Source of the DNA: Candidatus Nanoanaerosalina halalkaliphila
Lineage (GTDB): Archaea > Nanohalarchaeota > Nanosalinia > Nanosalinales > Nanoanaerosalinaceae
Assembly (NCBI GenBank): GCA_022729335.1
Contig: JALDAE010000003.1
Location: 1 to 47,482 of the forward strand
Direction: 5' to 3'
DNA: 47,482 nt
Shown here in pieces: positions 25,408-33,934 of this stretch (positions are counted from its first letter, which is position 1; every line of letters begins with the position of its first letter). The notes under the pieces are model-generated. The model ran no database searches and was not told the origin of the DNA. It saw only the letters and a program-made list of their open reading frames with translations. The position numbers and the translations under genes are program-made.

Positions 25408-26871
25408 ATGTTTTTGGAAAGTCTGACCCCTCGGATCGCGAGTATCATAATATTTGTGGCGATAATCGCCATAATAATCTGGAGGGACCGGGAAAACATA
25501 GAGAGGCATTCTGTCCTGATTGTGAGGAGAACCAGGAAAGGTATCGAATTTATCAAGAAAGTTGCCAACAGGCATTCCAAGATCTGGAAAATATATTCTA
25601 CTATCGGAGTGTATCTTTCACTGGTTATAACTGTGGTAGGTTTTCTTTTCCTTGGTTACAATGTTTTGAGATCTCTTGTTGAAGCAGGTATTGACCCTGC
25701 CATAGGCCTTGTATTGCCTACTGTATCTCAGACACCTTCGATGGCGCCCGGAGTATTTTTCATACCTTTCTGGTACTGGATAATCGGAGTTGCTACCGTG
25801 ATGGTTATCCATGAAATGATGCACGGAGTTGTAGGAGCCAATGAAGGTTTCAAAATAAAATCAGTTGGCTGGCTGCTTCTTGTTATACTGCCGGGAGCCT
25901 TCGTGGAACCAGAGGGAGAGGAGATGCTTCCCGAGGACAAGGAAGACGATGGCGAACAAGAAGATGAAGAAGATGACGGAACAACAAATCCATGGGGAGA
26001 TGGACCTGTGATGTCGAAGCTGAGAGTGCTGGCAGCAGGTAGCTGGTCCAACCTTTGTTTCGCAGTTGTTGTCGGCCTTTTAATTTTCGCAGTCGCCCCT
26101 ACTACAACAGGACAGGCGGAGTTAAGAGGTTTTTATGAACACGAAGGTATAAGAATTGCTCAGGTAGGTAATGAGACTCCTGCAATGGAACAGGGTTTAC
26201 GGGAAGATATGATAATCAACAACATAGGAGGCAAAAGAGTTGAACACCTTATGGACTTTCAGGAAGCAACACAGGGACTGAAAGCTAACGAAACAATCAC
26301 GATAGCGGGCAGATACAACGAGTCAGAATTTGAGAAAAACATAACAATGGACGTTTCTCCAGCCGAGAATATGACATATGACCCTGCAGTCTTGGATAAA
26401 TTGTTTATTAAACTTGAGAGAAATTTCCCTGGAGTTTATGAAAGATACATGTCTTTCCAGGATCTTTTCCTCGATGATAACCCTCAGACAAAAATAGCCA
26501 GATGGGAGTGGCTACAGGAACAGGGAGTGATGGAGGATAGACCAGAAGAGGAAATTAGACGATTGGAAGAAGAACATGAACCCAGTGGATATATCGGAAT
26601 ATCTATTGCCGAGGAAAGAAATGTAAAAGAAAGATATGCAACTATCGAACCTGTGGCAGTGTACATATTACAGCTGTTGATGTTCCTAGTAATAATTCAC
26701 TCCGGCGTGGCTATCGCAAATCTTTTACCGATGATACCGCTTGACGGGGGATGGATGATCTCTGAAATAATCAATGAATACAAACCGGAGTGGGAGAACC
26801 TTCCAAAATACATTTCATACGTCACTCTAGCACTGTTCCTGCTTACACTGGGACTCCCCATTCTTCTGTAG
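25408..26871 (+). CDS. Site-2 protease-type membrane metalloprotease with PDZ-like domain
   Basis: VIHEMMHGVVGANEGF (HExxH), PDZ-like QVGNETPAMEQGLREDMIINNIGGKRV, MIPLDGGWMI (LDG). Confidence 0.88.
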   Translation: MFLESLTPRIASIIIFVAIIAIIIWRDRENIERHSVLIVRRTRKGIEFIKKVANRHSKIWKIYSTIGVYLSLVITVVGFLFLGYNVLRSLVEAGIDPAIGLVLPTVSQTPSMAPGVFFIPFWYWIIGVATVMVIHEMMHGVVGANEGFKIKSVGWLLLVILPGAFVEPEGEEMLPEDKEDDGEQEDEEDDGTTNPWGDGPVMSKLRVLAAGSWSNLCFAVVVGLLIFAVAPTTTGQAELRGFYEHEGIRIAQVGNETPAMEQGLREDMIINNIGGKRVEHLMDFQEATQGLKANETITIAGRYNESEFEKNITMDVSPAENMTYDPAVLDKLFIKLERNFPGVYERYMSFQDLFLDDNPQTKIARWEWLQEQGVMEDRPEEEIRRLEEEHEPSGYIGISIAEERNVKERYATIEPVAVYILQLLMFLVIIHSGVAIANLLPMIPLDGGWMISEIINEYKPEWENLPKYISYVTLALFLLTLGLPILL

Positions 26872-26910
26872 ATTTTTTAAAAAATGGTTTTATTAAGAAG
26901 TGTAATAGCC

Positions 26911-27645
26911 ATGGAAATATTCGAAAAATTTGAAACCGTCGACTCCCTTCCACTCCTTGCAGCGGAGGAACTGGATTCGCTGATACTATCGGATCTTCAC
27001 GTGGGGATAGAGATTGTTCAGACCTCTTCAGGTATTCTGATGCCCAAGGTACAGACCCAGAACATTTTGGAAGAGCTGGGCGAAGCAAAAGAACTCTCCG
27101 GAATGAGCAACCTGATAATCAACGGAGATCTCAAACACTCTTTCACCGGTAGACACAGCAAGGAAAAAGAAGAAGTAGAAAAATTCCTCAGGAAGGTTTC
27201 CATGGTATTCGAAAAAGTGACGGTTGTCAAGGGTAACCACGACTCGGCGGTAGAACACAGGGCAGAGGATTTCAAAAACATAGAGGTCAGGGACGAACTG
27301 AGAGAAAGAGGATTTCTGATTGTTCACGGACACGAAGAAGTTGAGATAGGAGAAGATACCGATTATCTTGTTCTGGGACACGAGCATCCTGCCCTGGAAT
27401 TAAAGGATGATGCAGGTGTAAAGGAGAAAATCCCGTGTTTTCTATACGGTGAGAAGAACGGCGTCAAAACCGTTGTTTTACCGGCTTATTCCGAAATAGC
27501 TTCCGGCACAAGCATTAACTCGATACCGAGAAACCAGTTATTAACACCTTATTTAAAAGATAAAGGTGTTATGAGTATGAAAGCTATAGGTATAGATAGA
27601 GAAGCAGGTGTCATGGAGTTTCCCGAACTTGAAAAGATTAGTTAA
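26911..27645 (+). CDS. Metallophosphoesterase (phosphohydrolase)
   Basis: ILSDLHVGIE, NGDLKH, VKGNHDS, IVHGHEE, LGHEHPA. Start re-called from 26884 to ATG 26911 because the first ATG lies on the TATA-like tttttt/aaaaaa element. Confidence 0.85.
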   Translation: MEIFEKFETVDSLPLLAAEELDSLILSDLHVGIEIVQTSSGILMPKVQTQNILEELGEAKELSGMSNLIINGDLKHSFTGRHSKEKEEVEKFLRKVSMVFEKVTVVKGNHDSAVEHRAEDFKNIEVRDELRERGFLIVHGHEEVEIGEDTDYLVLGHEHPALELKDDAGVKEKIPCFLYGEKNGVKTVVLPAYSEIASGTSINSIPRNQLLTPYLKDKGVMSMKAIGIDREAGVMEFPELEKIS

Positions 27646-28314
27646 TCAGTGAACTATTCGGCCTTCGCCATAACTATCGTATTTTTCTTTCAGACTGTCA
27701 AAATCTTCCTCATCTTTTTTATCGCTTGATTTCTTGTCCTCATCTCCTGAATCTCCGTAAAGGTCATCACTCACCTTTGCCTCGTTGTCCTCCCTCTTCT
27801 TTTTCTTTTCTTTCTTCAAAAATTCATCCTTTGCCTTTTCTTTAATCTTTTCAAATCTCTCTCGAGCTGTCTCCCCTTGATCCTGATTCAAAGCCTTTTT
27901 CATGTTGTCTCTGCTATCGGAGATATCTTTATCTTCCGAACTAGATGTTACAGTTTCTTTTTTGTTTCCTGAATCTTTATCCATGGAATCTTTTTTGGGT
28001 TCTCCGCTCCCCGAATTATCTCCACCAATGTTAATTTCTTCAATAATACTTTCTGATTCTTCCTCGATACTCTCGTCTTTCTCTTCGTAAGTTTCATCGT
28101 CCTCGGATCCGGCATCGATAAGAATATCTATTTTTTCCTCTTTATCATCTTCTTGAGATTCATGAACTTTTTCATTAGATCCATCGTCATCTGAAATTTT
28201 ATTATCGGATATATCACTTTTTTGAGTCTCTTCTTCTGTTCTTTCAGGAGCTTCAGATTCTTCTTCATCTTCTTCAGAAAGTTCTAGCTCCGCGTTCTTT
28301 ATAAGTTCGTCCAT
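27646..28314 (-). CDS. Highly acidic Ser/Asp/Glu-rich, probably disordered protein
   Basis: 222 aa low-complexity sequence; no recognisable domain. Confidence 0.6.
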   Translation of the reverse strand: MDELIKNAELELSEEDEEESEAPERTEEETQKSDISDNKISDDDGSNEKVHESQEDDKEEKIDILIDAGSEDDETYEEKDESIEEESESIIEEINIGGDNSGSGEPKKDSMDKDSGNKKETVTSSSEDKDISDSRDNMKKALNQDQGETARERFEKIKEKAKDEFLKKEKKKKREDNEAKVSDDLYGDSGDEDKKSSDKKDEEDFDSLKEKYDSYGEGRIVH

Positions 28315-28473
28315 AAAAAATAATTAACATCCACCAACTTAAACCTTTCCATAACCTTTTCTTGAAAAAGATTACAAATAAATCAAACAGATAACTTTCC
28401 AGAAAAAAACTAGTGCCAATCAAAACAATTAAAATACTTCCACTTCCAATATCATTGTATCTGGTGAAAAAAT

Positions 28474-28818
28474 ATGGTAGAAGTACCTGACGATATGGAA
28501 AAGAAAGATCTTCTAGTACCTCACGCAAGAATTGTAGAACTTGTAAGAGAAAACACAAAGGAAGGACAGTACGTAAGAAAATCAGTTTACTTTGGTCTGA
28601 ACCTTTTACTTGAAAATATTGCTAGAGAGATAGCTGAAAACATGGTAAAAACTGAAAACGCCTATATAGAAAAATCTGATTTAGACAGAGCGGCTAAAAA
28701 GTTTGAAAATATAGAATATATCCTAAAAGAAAAAGAAAGAATCATAAAACATCTCAGATCTATGGAGGAAGACATCGACAAACTTGCAAGAGACATAGAC
28801 AGGGCTGCCCTGGAATAA
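28474..28818 (+). CDS. Divergent histone-fold protein with C-terminal coiled-coil extension
   Basis: VPHARIVELVRENTKEGQYVRKSVYFGLNLLLENIAREIAENMVKTENAYIEKSDLDRAAKKF resembles the archaeal histone alpha1-L1-alpha2-L2-alpha3 pattern, followed by a ~37 aa heptad-like helix; SD ggtga upstream. Confidence 0.6.
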   Translation: MVEVPDDMEKKDLLVPHARIVELVRENTKEGQYVRKSVYFGLNLLLENIAREIAENMVKTENAYIEKSDLDRAAKKFENIEYILKEKERIIKHLRSMEEDIDKLARDIDRAALE

Positions 28819-28824
28819 GGCGAG

Positions 28825-29049
28825 ATGTGGGACAAAAAGAAAAGGCATAAATGGGAACTGAACACGGGTAGTCTAGAAGGTGAAGCCTCCATGAAGCAGG
28901 TAGAGGGAGGCTACAAGATTTTCTTTATTGCAAAAGAAAAAGAGTTTGGTATGCAGCTTAGAAAAAGACAGGAATTCTTTGAAAGCAAAAAAGAAGCTAA
29001 AGAAGAACTAAAAAAAGAGATGAAAGAGTTCCAGGCCGGCTCTAATTAG
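28825..29049 (+). CDS. Small charged protein, unknown, co-directional with the histone-fold gene
   Basis: 74 aa, starts 6 bp after the histone-fold stop; convergent overlap of 8 bp with rpl15e. Confidence 0.6.
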   Translation: MWDKKKRHKWELNTGSLEGEASMKQVEGGYKIFFIAKEKEFGMQLRKRQEFFESKKEAKEELKKEMKEFQAGSN

Positions 29050-29617
29050 CCTGCCTGTTGTTCGAGCGGTTCGAAGGCCTTGCCTTTTCTGCGCCCTTTC
29101 CTTTATTTCTCAATCCTCTGGCCTTCTTTCCGGCTGATGTCTTTCCTCTGCGAGCTCTTCCGCTCTGATCGATAATCTTCGAGTACTCCTTGTCGTTCTT
29201 TACGGATGGATGTTCCGGATCCAGAAGGATGTGCTCGAACCACTTGTACTGTGCGTCCTTAGCAACAGGGTATGAATTCATAACGACCAGATTAGGATAC
29301 TTTCTTGTAACACGTTCCTCCATTATCTGCATAAGGTTCTTTTTTGGAGTGAACCTGTTCCTGCCCGCTCTCTTGGGTCTCCGGCCCTTTCCAATATGCC
29401 TTCTCTTACGGCCTCCTCTTCGGATACGACCTCTTACAAGAATTACTCCTGGTTTGGCCTTATAACCGAGAGAACGTGCCTTTGCAATCCTTGTAGGATT
29501 TTCGATCCTCTCCATTCTATCCTGTTTTCTCCACTTCTTTAGTCTCTGCCTCCATACTTCTTCCATCTGTGGGGCAGGATTTCTGAACTGTTCTCTTGCG
29601 TATTTGTAAAAACTCAT
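29042..29617 (-). CDS. rpl15e: 50S ribosomal protein L15e
   Basis: MSFYKYAREQFRNPA...WRQRLKKWRKQ...PTRIAKARSLGYKAKPGVILVRGRIRRGGRKR. Confidence 0.96.
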   Translation of the reverse strand: MSFYKYAREQFRNPAPQMEEVWRQRLKKWRKQDRMERIENPTRIAKARSLGYKAKPGVILVRGRIRRGGRKRRHIGKGRRPKRAGRNRFTPKKNLMQIMEERVTRKYPNLVVMNSYPVAKDAQYKWFEHILLDPEHPSVKNDKEYSKIIDQSGRARRGKTSAGKKARGLRNKGKGAEKARPSNRSNNRQAN

Positions 29618-29772
29618 ATTTTTTCACCTCGCAACTTAATGCCTCTTCCTTCAGGAATTAACTCCCACATCGAAAGGTGCATACCAAAAAACGAGACAAA
29701 TCTTTAAAAAGAAATCGGTGAGGCAAAGGTTTTTTATGTTCAATTCAAAAGGAGGATTTGGTGATATAAAAT

Positions 29773-30027
29773 ATGACTGGAGAACACGAAGGTAGGGAAA
29801 ATCTGTCCGAAGAAACTTTAACACTGGAAAGAGCGAGGCAGTCTCTCATAGAGGAAATCGAGGCAGTGAACTGGTACCAGGAAAGGATCGAGGTTACCGA
29901 GGACGAGGAACTCAAGGAGATTCTGGAACACAACAGGGACGAAGAGAAAGAGCACGTTGCCATGCTCATGAAGTATATCAGAAAAAACGACAAGACTCAG
30001 GACGATATGTTCGAGGACCACGACTAG
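29773..30027 (+). CDS. Encapsulated-ferritin (EncFtn)-like protein
   Basis: LIEEIEAVNWYQERIEVTEDEELKEILEHNRDEEKEHVAMLMKYIRKND matches the EncFtn core with E..WY and HNRDEEKEH; SD ggtgat upstream. Confidence 0.85.
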   Translation: MTGEHEGRENLSEETLTLERARQSLIEEIEAVNWYQERIEVTEDEELKEILEHNRDEEKEHVAMLMKYIRKNDKTQDDMFEDHD

Positions 30028-30058
30028 TGGTCTTACCTTTTTCTTTATTTCTTTTTAT
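30014..30058 (+). terminator. Candidate terminator: AGGACCAC-gacta-GTGGTCTT stem-loop enclosing the EncFtn-like stop, then a T-rich tract
   Basis: 30014-30021 pairs 30027-30034 (one G-T wobble); TAG stop 30025-30027; then tttttctttatttcttttta. Confidence 0.65.
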
Positions 30059-30114
30059 GCGGTCAATAAGTAACAGTTAAATAAATCCATCACGTAATAT
30101 ATCACTAGATAATC

Positions 30115-30552
30115 ATGAAACCACAATTCAAAATATTTATTGGTCTTCTCATGATAGCCGGGGGAATCTGGTGGTACACACAGAACTTTCTGGCAACAGG
30201 ACTAACACATTTCGAGTCACTTGTGGTCCTATTCACAGGAGGGTTTGGAGCTTTTATAGCGATAATAGGTGTCTTCATTGTATGGATAGAGAATGACGAA
30301 CTGAAAGTTCAAAAAGAACTGGAAAAAAGCGATTTTGAGCCTGAAGAGTACAAGACAGGTGATGAGTTCGTACCAGAAAAAGATGAAGTCTCGATAGAAG
30401 ACGTTGATTATTCAGAAATCGTTGAAAAGACAGTTGATGAAGTCAAGGAAGAGGTAAAAAACAGCGAACTGGACCTTGAAAAGCTGCTTGAAGCAGAAAA
30501 AGATAACAAAGACAGAAAAACATTAAAAGACTGGATAAAAAGACAGATGTAA
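30115..30552 (+). CDS. Two-TM protein with acidic cytoplasmic tail, unknown
   Basis: 145 aa; two N-terminal hydrophobic segments. Confidence 0.65.
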   Translation: MKPQFKIFIGLLMIAGGIWWYTQNFLATGLTHFESLVVLFTGGFGAFIAIIGVFIVWIENDELKVQKELEKSDFEPEEYKTGDEFVPEKDEVSIEDVDYSEIVEKTVDEVKEEVKNSELDLEKLLEAEKDNKDRKTLKDWIKRQM

Positions 30553-30558
30553 CATAAA

Positions 30559-30846
30559 ATGTCAGAAACTAAAAGACTGGTACTTGACATTTTAAAACCT
30601 CACAAACCATCTCTGCTTGAGTTCACAAAAAAGCTTTCGGAGCTGGACTCAGTCGATTCTGTGAACGGTATTCTGTACGAGCTTGACGAAAAAGTGGCGA
30701 ACATAAAAATAACGATGGTTGGGGAAAAACTTGATTTCAAAAAAATTAAGGAACAGATCCAGAGACTGGGCGGGAGCGTCCATTCAATAGACGAAGCGGT
30801 ATGCGGAAAACGTATAGTAGATGAAGTAAAGACACCACAGGGCTGA
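30559..30846 (+). CDS. DUF211 family protein
   Basis: RLVLDILKPHKPSLLEFTKKLSELDSVDSVNGILYELDEKVANIKITMVGEKLDFKKIKEQIQRLGGSVHSIDEAVCGKRIVDE. Confidence 0.85.
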   Translation: MSETKRLVLDILKPHKPSLLEFTKKLSELDSVDSVNGILYELDEKVANIKITMVGEKLDFKKIKEQIQRLGGSVHSIDEAVCGKRIVDEVKTPQG

Positions 30847-30858
30847 AAAATATTAAAA

Positions 30859-31443
30859 ATGCCTGAAGACCTGGAAGAATTTTCAAAAATAAGGTTCGGG
30901 AAGATAGCCAGAAGATACTTTGTTCTCAATGGTTTTGATGGCATACTTACAATCTTGGGTATTACTGTAGGAGCTTTTGTTGCTAGAATCTCCGATCCTT
31001 TCATTTTAATTTCTTCAGGAGCGGGAACTGCCATAGGTTTGCTTGTATCAGGAGTGACAGGTGCTTATGTAACTGAAAAGGCAGAGAGAACCGGCGACCT
31101 GAAAGATCTCAAGAAAAGCATGGTACATGATATGGAGAACTCGATACATGAAAAAAAAGTAAAAAAACAGTCAACGTTTATTGCAATAGTTAACGGCGCC
31201 TCTCCTCTTTTATGCGCACTTTTAATTATGGTTCCTTATTTTTTAGCTTATTTTAATATCATAGAAATGTTGAACATGGCCTATATCTCATCGATTGCTA
31301 TTTCCGCAGTATTGCTTATCACATTTGGAGGGTTTCTCGGAGAAATATCCAGAGAATCAAAAATAGGCTATTCTATAAAGATGCTCCTGGCAGGTGTTAT
31401 AACAGCGGCTCTTTCTCTTCTGCTCGGAGTTTCAGGCATTTAA
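30859..31443 (+). CDS. VIT1/CCC1-like metal (Fe/Mn) transporter family protein
   Basis: RYFVLNGFDGILTILGITVGAFVA ... ERTGDLKDLKKSMVHDMENSIHEKKVKK ... NGASPLLCALLIMVPYF; about five TM segments. Confidence 0.78.
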   Translation: MPEDLEEFSKIRFGKIARRYFVLNGFDGILTILGITVGAFVARISDPFILISSGAGTAIGLLVSGVTGAYVTEKAERTGDLKDLKKSMVHDMENSIHEKKVKKQSTFIAIVNGASPLLCALLIMVPYFLAYFNIIEMLNMAYISSIAISAVLLITFGGFLGEISRESKIGYSIKMLLAGVITAALSLLLGVSGI

Positions 31444-31461
31444 AATAAAAAAAGAAAGAAA

Positions 31462-31968
31462 TTATTCAAAACTTAGAGAGAATGTTTCTCCTGTAAGATC
31501 CTCGACAATGTCTTTGAACTCTTCTTCACTGATAGGTACTCTTCTCTCGTCTTCTTCTGAAACCACTACTTTTTTCTCTTTGCCTTCAGGCTTGTACACT
31601 GTATTAATGCTTGCAACTTCTACAGGCTCAAGTAGATTTCTGATAACTTCCTCTGGCTCTCCTGAATCTTCAACTACCCTGATTGATTTTTCAAATTCTT
31701 CTGCCAATTGTTTTACTACTTCACCGTTTTTGCCAACTACTCTAGGACCGTCACCTTTCGCAGTAACCACTATTATTGCATCAGTAGCTTTCTCTATTTT
31801 CTTCAGTTCAACGTCTTGCAATGTCGGAATCTGACCGCTCAAACTGTAAAGAAACCTTGAAACTTCCAGTGCAATCTCCGAAAACTCTCCTTCTTCCTGT
31901 TTTTCCTTGCATTCCTCGCATAGCTCTCCTTCGTTTTCCAAACATTCTTCACATATAGGTACTTTCAT
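31462..31968 (-). CDS. KH-domain RNA-binding protein (NusA-like) with N-terminal zinc-binding motif
   Basis: CEECLENEGELCEEC; KH-like IIVVTAKGDGPRVVGKNGEVVKQLAEEFEKSIRVVE. Confidence 0.75.
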   Translation of the reverse strand: MKVPICEECLENEGELCEECKEKQEEGEFSEIALEVSRFLYSLSGQIPTLQDVELKKIEKATDAIIVVTAKGDGPRVVGKNGEVVKQLAEEFEKSIRVVEDSGEPEEVIRNLLEPVEVASINTVYKPEGKEKKVVVSEEDERRVPISEEEFKDIVEDLTGETFSLSFE

Positions 31969-32087
31969 ACCCTAATAAAATCGACCTCAACTCTTTTATT
32001 ATACACGTTCGATCCAAAAAAGGCAAGTAATCAAAAATATTAAACTGTATAAAAATCCGTAAAAAAACTAAAGTTGGAGGCAAACCA

Positions 32088-33191
32088 TTGAAAGAGGATA
32101 AAAGCGACAGGGTATTCAGGTTCGGTTCTTCTCTTTACCCGAACATGATAAAAAGTATCAGGAATGCTGAAGAAGAGGTCTTATTTGAATATTATATCGT
32201 CAGGTGGGACAGAGCAGGCAAGAAATTTATCAAAGAGTTAAAGAGAGCGGCAGATAGAGGTGTGGATGTAAAGATAATAATAGATGGGTTTGGTAGCTGG
32301 AAATTCCCGGAGCGAGTAAAAAACTATTTGAGAAATTCAGGTGTTCAGTTAATCCATTATAACCCTGTCAAGCTATACAAAGGTATCTGGAAGTGGGTTT
32401 TAAGAGACCACAGAAAGATAATGATAATTGACGGGAAAACAGCGTACATTGGAGGGATGAACATAGATAAAAAGCATCTAGAACCCGAAGATCAGCCCGA
32501 AACACCTCGAAAAGAGGTCATAAAAGATACTCATATCAAAGTTAATGATTCAGCTGCAAAAAAGATAAGAAATAAATTCATAGAATCTTGGAACGTGATG
32601 CAAAAGGAGGAAGAGCTACAAAAAAAAGAAATAGATGAAGAAACCTCCGATACTGTTGTAAAAGGAGGCAACATAAAGACCGAAGACAGCATCCTCAAGG
32701 AATACTCCAAAAGAATCAAAGACGCGGAAGACAGTATCAAACTAACCCAGTCCTACTTCGTACCGCAAAAAATAGTGAGGAAACAATTATACAGTGCAGT
32801 GGAAAGAGGGGTGGACGTCAAGCTGATAGTCCCTGAATACTTCTCCGAAGTAAGGATAGCCCGACATGCAACAAAAAACCTTTACGAAGAACTTCTCAAG
32901 AACGGTATAGACATTTACGAATACAGAGACACATTCATACATTCAAAAACAGCTGTTTTTGACAGTGAATGGGCTACAGTCGGCAGTCTTAACCTCGACT
33001 TCCAGGGAGTTCTCACAAACCTGGAAATCAATCTCTTCACAAGAAAGAAGGAAACAGTAGAAAAACTGGACAGGGAGTTTGAATCAGATCTTGAAAATTC
33101 CGTAAGGATAACTGAAGAAGATGTGAAAAACAGGTTCTGGGTTGAAAAAGGACTTAACAAGCTTTTTTATGCTTTCAGAGCACTTTACTGA
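32088..33191 (+). CDS. Phospholipase D superfamily / cardiolipin synthase-like protein
   Basis: Two HKD motifs: DHRKIMIIDGKTAYIGGMN and FIHSKTAVFDSEWATVGSLNLD; TTG start with ggagg SD. Confidence 0.9.
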   Translation: MKEDKSDRVFRFGSSLYPNMIKSIRNAEEEVLFEYYIVRWDRAGKKFIKELKRAADRGVDVKIIIDGFGSWKFPERVKNYLRNSGVQLIHYNPVKLYKGIWKWVLRDHRKIMIIDGKTAYIGGMNIDKKHLEPEDQPETPRKEVIKDTHIKVNDSAAKKIRNKFIESWNVMQKEEELQKKEIDEETSDTVVKGGNIKTEDSILKEYSKRIKDAEDSIKLTQSYFVPQKIVRKQLYSAVERGVDVKLIVPEYFSEVRIARHATKNLYEELLKNGIDIYEYRDTFIHSKTAVFDSEWATVGSLNLDFQGVLTNLEINLFTRKKETVEKLDREFESDLENSVRITEEDVKNRFWVEKGLNKLFYAFRALY

Positions 33192-33819
33192 AGTCTTCAG
33201 CTTCAATTTCATCGCATAGGCGCCTAAAATTATTTTTCATTCTTTGGAGTCTGAATTCCGCCCATTTTTTTGTTAGTTCAAAGTTGAACTCGTTAAGCTG
33301 GTCCTCAAACCTGTGGACTGCGTGTTCCCAGAAATAATCCTTGCTTTCTTCAAACGATCTCTCGTTCTGACATGCAAAATGAAACATCCTCCACAGATCA
33401 AATAATCCATACCAGTCTAGCTGGTCAGCGTCTTGAACAATCTTTCCCTCCACAGTTTCAGGACTCGAGTGGTGGTTCTTAACTATTTCTTCCAGTCTAT
33501 CGATCATTTCATCCGAGAAAAGATCTCCTGCTAACTCATCTACAAGGTCTACCCCTCTTTCTCCATGACCCTCGTTACATTCAATCGGATCAAGGTATCC
33601 GTCTTCAATATCCTTTGATCTTCCCACATCATGGAGTAGTGCTCCTGCAAGCACACATTTACGATCAGCATTTACCTCGAGGTTTTCGATCAGTTTTTCA
33701 GCAATGTTAGAAACATAAATCGAGTGGTGGTACCTGTAGTTTTTGCCTCCCGCCATCTCCACATAATCGGAAAAAAGATCTTCGATCCTCTCCTTCAGAA
33801 CCTGGATTTCTTCTTCCAT
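33175..33819 (-). CDS. HD-domain phosphohydrolase
   Basis: YRYHHSIYVSNIAEKL...AGALLHDVGRSKDI...KNHHSSPET...DADQLD. Confidence 0.88.
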   Translation of the reverse strand: MEEEIQVLKERIEDLFSDYVEMAGGKNYRYHHSIYVSNIAEKLIENLEVNADRKCVLAGALLHDVGRSKDIEDGYLDPIECNEGHGERGVDLVDELAGDLFSDEMIDRLEEIVKNHHSSPETVEGKIVQDADQLDWYGLFDLWRMFHFACQNERSFEESKDYFWEHAVHRFEDQLNEFNFELTKKWAEFRLQRMKNNFRRLCDEIEAEDFSKVL

Positions 33820-33934
33820 GTTTAAAATAAAGTTTCGTGTATAAAAAATGTTAATTTAAGAAAAATCCATAGTCTCCAAAGGTAAAGAGTTTTTTCAGGA
33901 ACTTATATTCATAGAAAAAGTATGCCTGAAACAT

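Noticed and set aside
28474-28818. Alternative reading of the histone-fold protein as a MarR/PadR-like regulator or generic coiled coil
   Set aside because: The short-long-short helix pattern and motif order fit the histone fold better, but this is by eye and not excluded; hence moderate confidence.
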